From JAKAGE01 sp964416665 (GTDB taxonomy: Bacteria; Patescibacteriota; Minisyncoccia; UBA6257; 2-01-FULL-56-20), in assembly GCA_964416665.1 (NCBI GenBank), contig CAYQFA010000036.1, forward strand, positions 1-5,410: a DNA stretch of 5,410 nucleotides. The letters are read 5' to 3'. The position numbers and the translations under genes are program-made. The notes beneath the pieces were generated by a model. The model saw only the letters and a list, made by a program, of their open reading frames with translations, had not been told where the DNA came from and did no database searches. Below, in pieces: positions 5,212 through 5,410 of this stretch. The stretch's first letter is position 1; each line of letters opens with the position of its first letter.

Positions 5212-5294
5212 GCTAGATAACAAAAAGGGCTCTTGTGTCCTGCTGTGATTACACAACGGACACAAGAGCCCTTTTTGTTATCTAGCTTATTTGA
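5204..5294 (+). repeat. Gene-end inverted repeat with conserved 17-nt loop (copy 2)
   Basis: Arms 5204-5240 and 5258-5294 are perfectly complementary over 37 nt. The 17-nt loop 5241-5257 is TGCTGTGATTACACAAC, which differs from the loop after ychF at only two positions. In the loop TGTG (5244-5247) can pair with CACA (5252-5255) around ATTA. The left arm starts inside the penultimate rplL codon and includes the stop codon, so the right arm carries an inverted copy of the gene's last bases. The inner part forms a terminator, but the perfect pairing extends 23 bp beyond the GC-rich core on each side, more than termination needs. Confidence 0.96.
5227..5279. terminator. Bidirectional Rho-independent terminator of rplJ-rplL
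   Basis: The inner part of the inverted repeat is a 14-bp GC-richer stem (GGGCTCTTGTGTCC, 5227-5240, with its complement 5258-5271). It is followed by TTTTTGTTAT on the + strand and preceded by a mirrored A-tract. It should end rplL transcription and could also stop transcription from the other strand. Confidence 0.88.
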
Positions 5295-5326
5295 ATTTGT
5301 CGGGCAGAAGAATGAGCGCAATGCGG

Positions 5327-5355
5327 TTGAAAATAGCGTATTTTTGTTTTACTAT
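5327..5355 (+). promoter_or_regulatory. Promoter for the tRNA-Val gene
   Basis: TTGAAA (5327-5332) and TACTAT (5350-5355) are separated by 17 nt, giving a start near 5362, about 10 nt before the tRNA. This spacing to a tRNA that follows a terminator supports the call. Confidence 0.65.
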
Positions 5356-5372
5356 TTGTGAGTTGTTACAAG

Positions 5373-5410
5373 GGGCGTTTAGCTCAGTGGTAGAGCGTTC
5401 CGTTCACATC
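5373..5410 (+). tRNA. tRNA-Val (anticodon CAC), 5' part, cut by window end
   Basis: The 5' half reads as a tRNA: acceptor strand GGGCGTT (5373-5379), T8-A9, D-stem GCTC (5382-5385) paired with GAGC (5393-5396) around AGTGGTA, and the anticodon-stem 5' strand TTCCG (5398-5402). The anticodon loop TTCACAT (5403-5409) has CAC at 34-36 (5405-5407), decoding valine GUG. The remainder lies beyond the window, so the acceptor and T-arm pairing cannot be verified. Confidence 0.9.

Noticed and set aside
4789..5265. Open frame on the - strand across rplL (158 codons)
   Set aside because: It is a mirror of rplL coding sequence and the terminator repeat; the translation is Leu/Arg-rich and featureless.
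5204..5294. Integron attC-like site, since the loop ends in ACACAAC
   Set aside because: attC sites conserve the outer core sites (RYYYAAC and GTTRRRY) and vary the centre. Here the centre is conserved and the outer stem varies, and no proper paired core sites are present.
1..5410. CRISPR array or insertion-sequence terminal repeats
   Set aside because: No regularly spaced repeats and no IS-type terminal inverted repeats or transposase other than the serine recombinase were seen.

Overview
This window is a bacterial chromosome segment with every gene on the + strand. It holds housekeeping genes (the YchF NTPase, ribosomal proteins L10 and L7/L12, and the start of a tRNA-Val) interrupted or flanked by accessory genes. 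Most gene starts (ychF, the 2700 gene, rplJ, rplL) have no Shine-Dalgarno sequence, only a short A-rich leader ending in something like AAAACC or AAAACA before ATG. This, the small intergenic gaps and the degenerate YchF base-recognition motif suggest a Patescibacteria/CPR-type genome, perhaps a parcubacterium. That placement is an inference from style, not from a search.

Layout. 1-1641: a large serine recombinase lacking its catalytic N-terminus in the readable frame, visibly more A/T-rich than its neighbours and running 73 nt into ychF. 1569-2606: ychF. 2606-2676: a long inverted repeat (27-nt arms, one mismatch, 17-nt loop) starting on the ychF stop codon. 2700-3335: a transglutaminase-like hypothetical protein. 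3353-4108: a self-contained unit of promoter, strong ribosome binding site, zinc-ribbon/HTH regulator and intrinsic terminator. 4127-5294: the rplJ-rplL operon with a consensus-like promoter, an L10-type autoregulatory leader, a candidate attenuator, both genes and a long perfect inverted repeat (37-nt arms, 17-nt loop). 5327-5410: a promoter and the 5' half of tRNA-Val(CAC), cut by the window end.

The most unusual signal is the pair of long inverted repeats after ychF and after rplL. Their outer stems are unrelated and gene-specific, yet their 17-nt loops are nearly identical (TGCYGTGAKTACACAAC, 15 of 17 identical), lie in the same orientation, and begin 26 and 29 nt after the stop codon. 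The stem next to the loop reads GWGWCC/GGWCWC, with two compensatory base-pair changes. The rplL arms copy the last coding bases and stop codon in inverted form. The rplL copy also has the form of a bidirectional terminator; the ychF copy does not. This looks like a family of gene-end hairpins with a conserved apical motif and variable stems that I cannot match to a known element class.

The second notable point is the recombinase/ychF junction, which suggests that the 5' end of ychF is, or was, an integration site.
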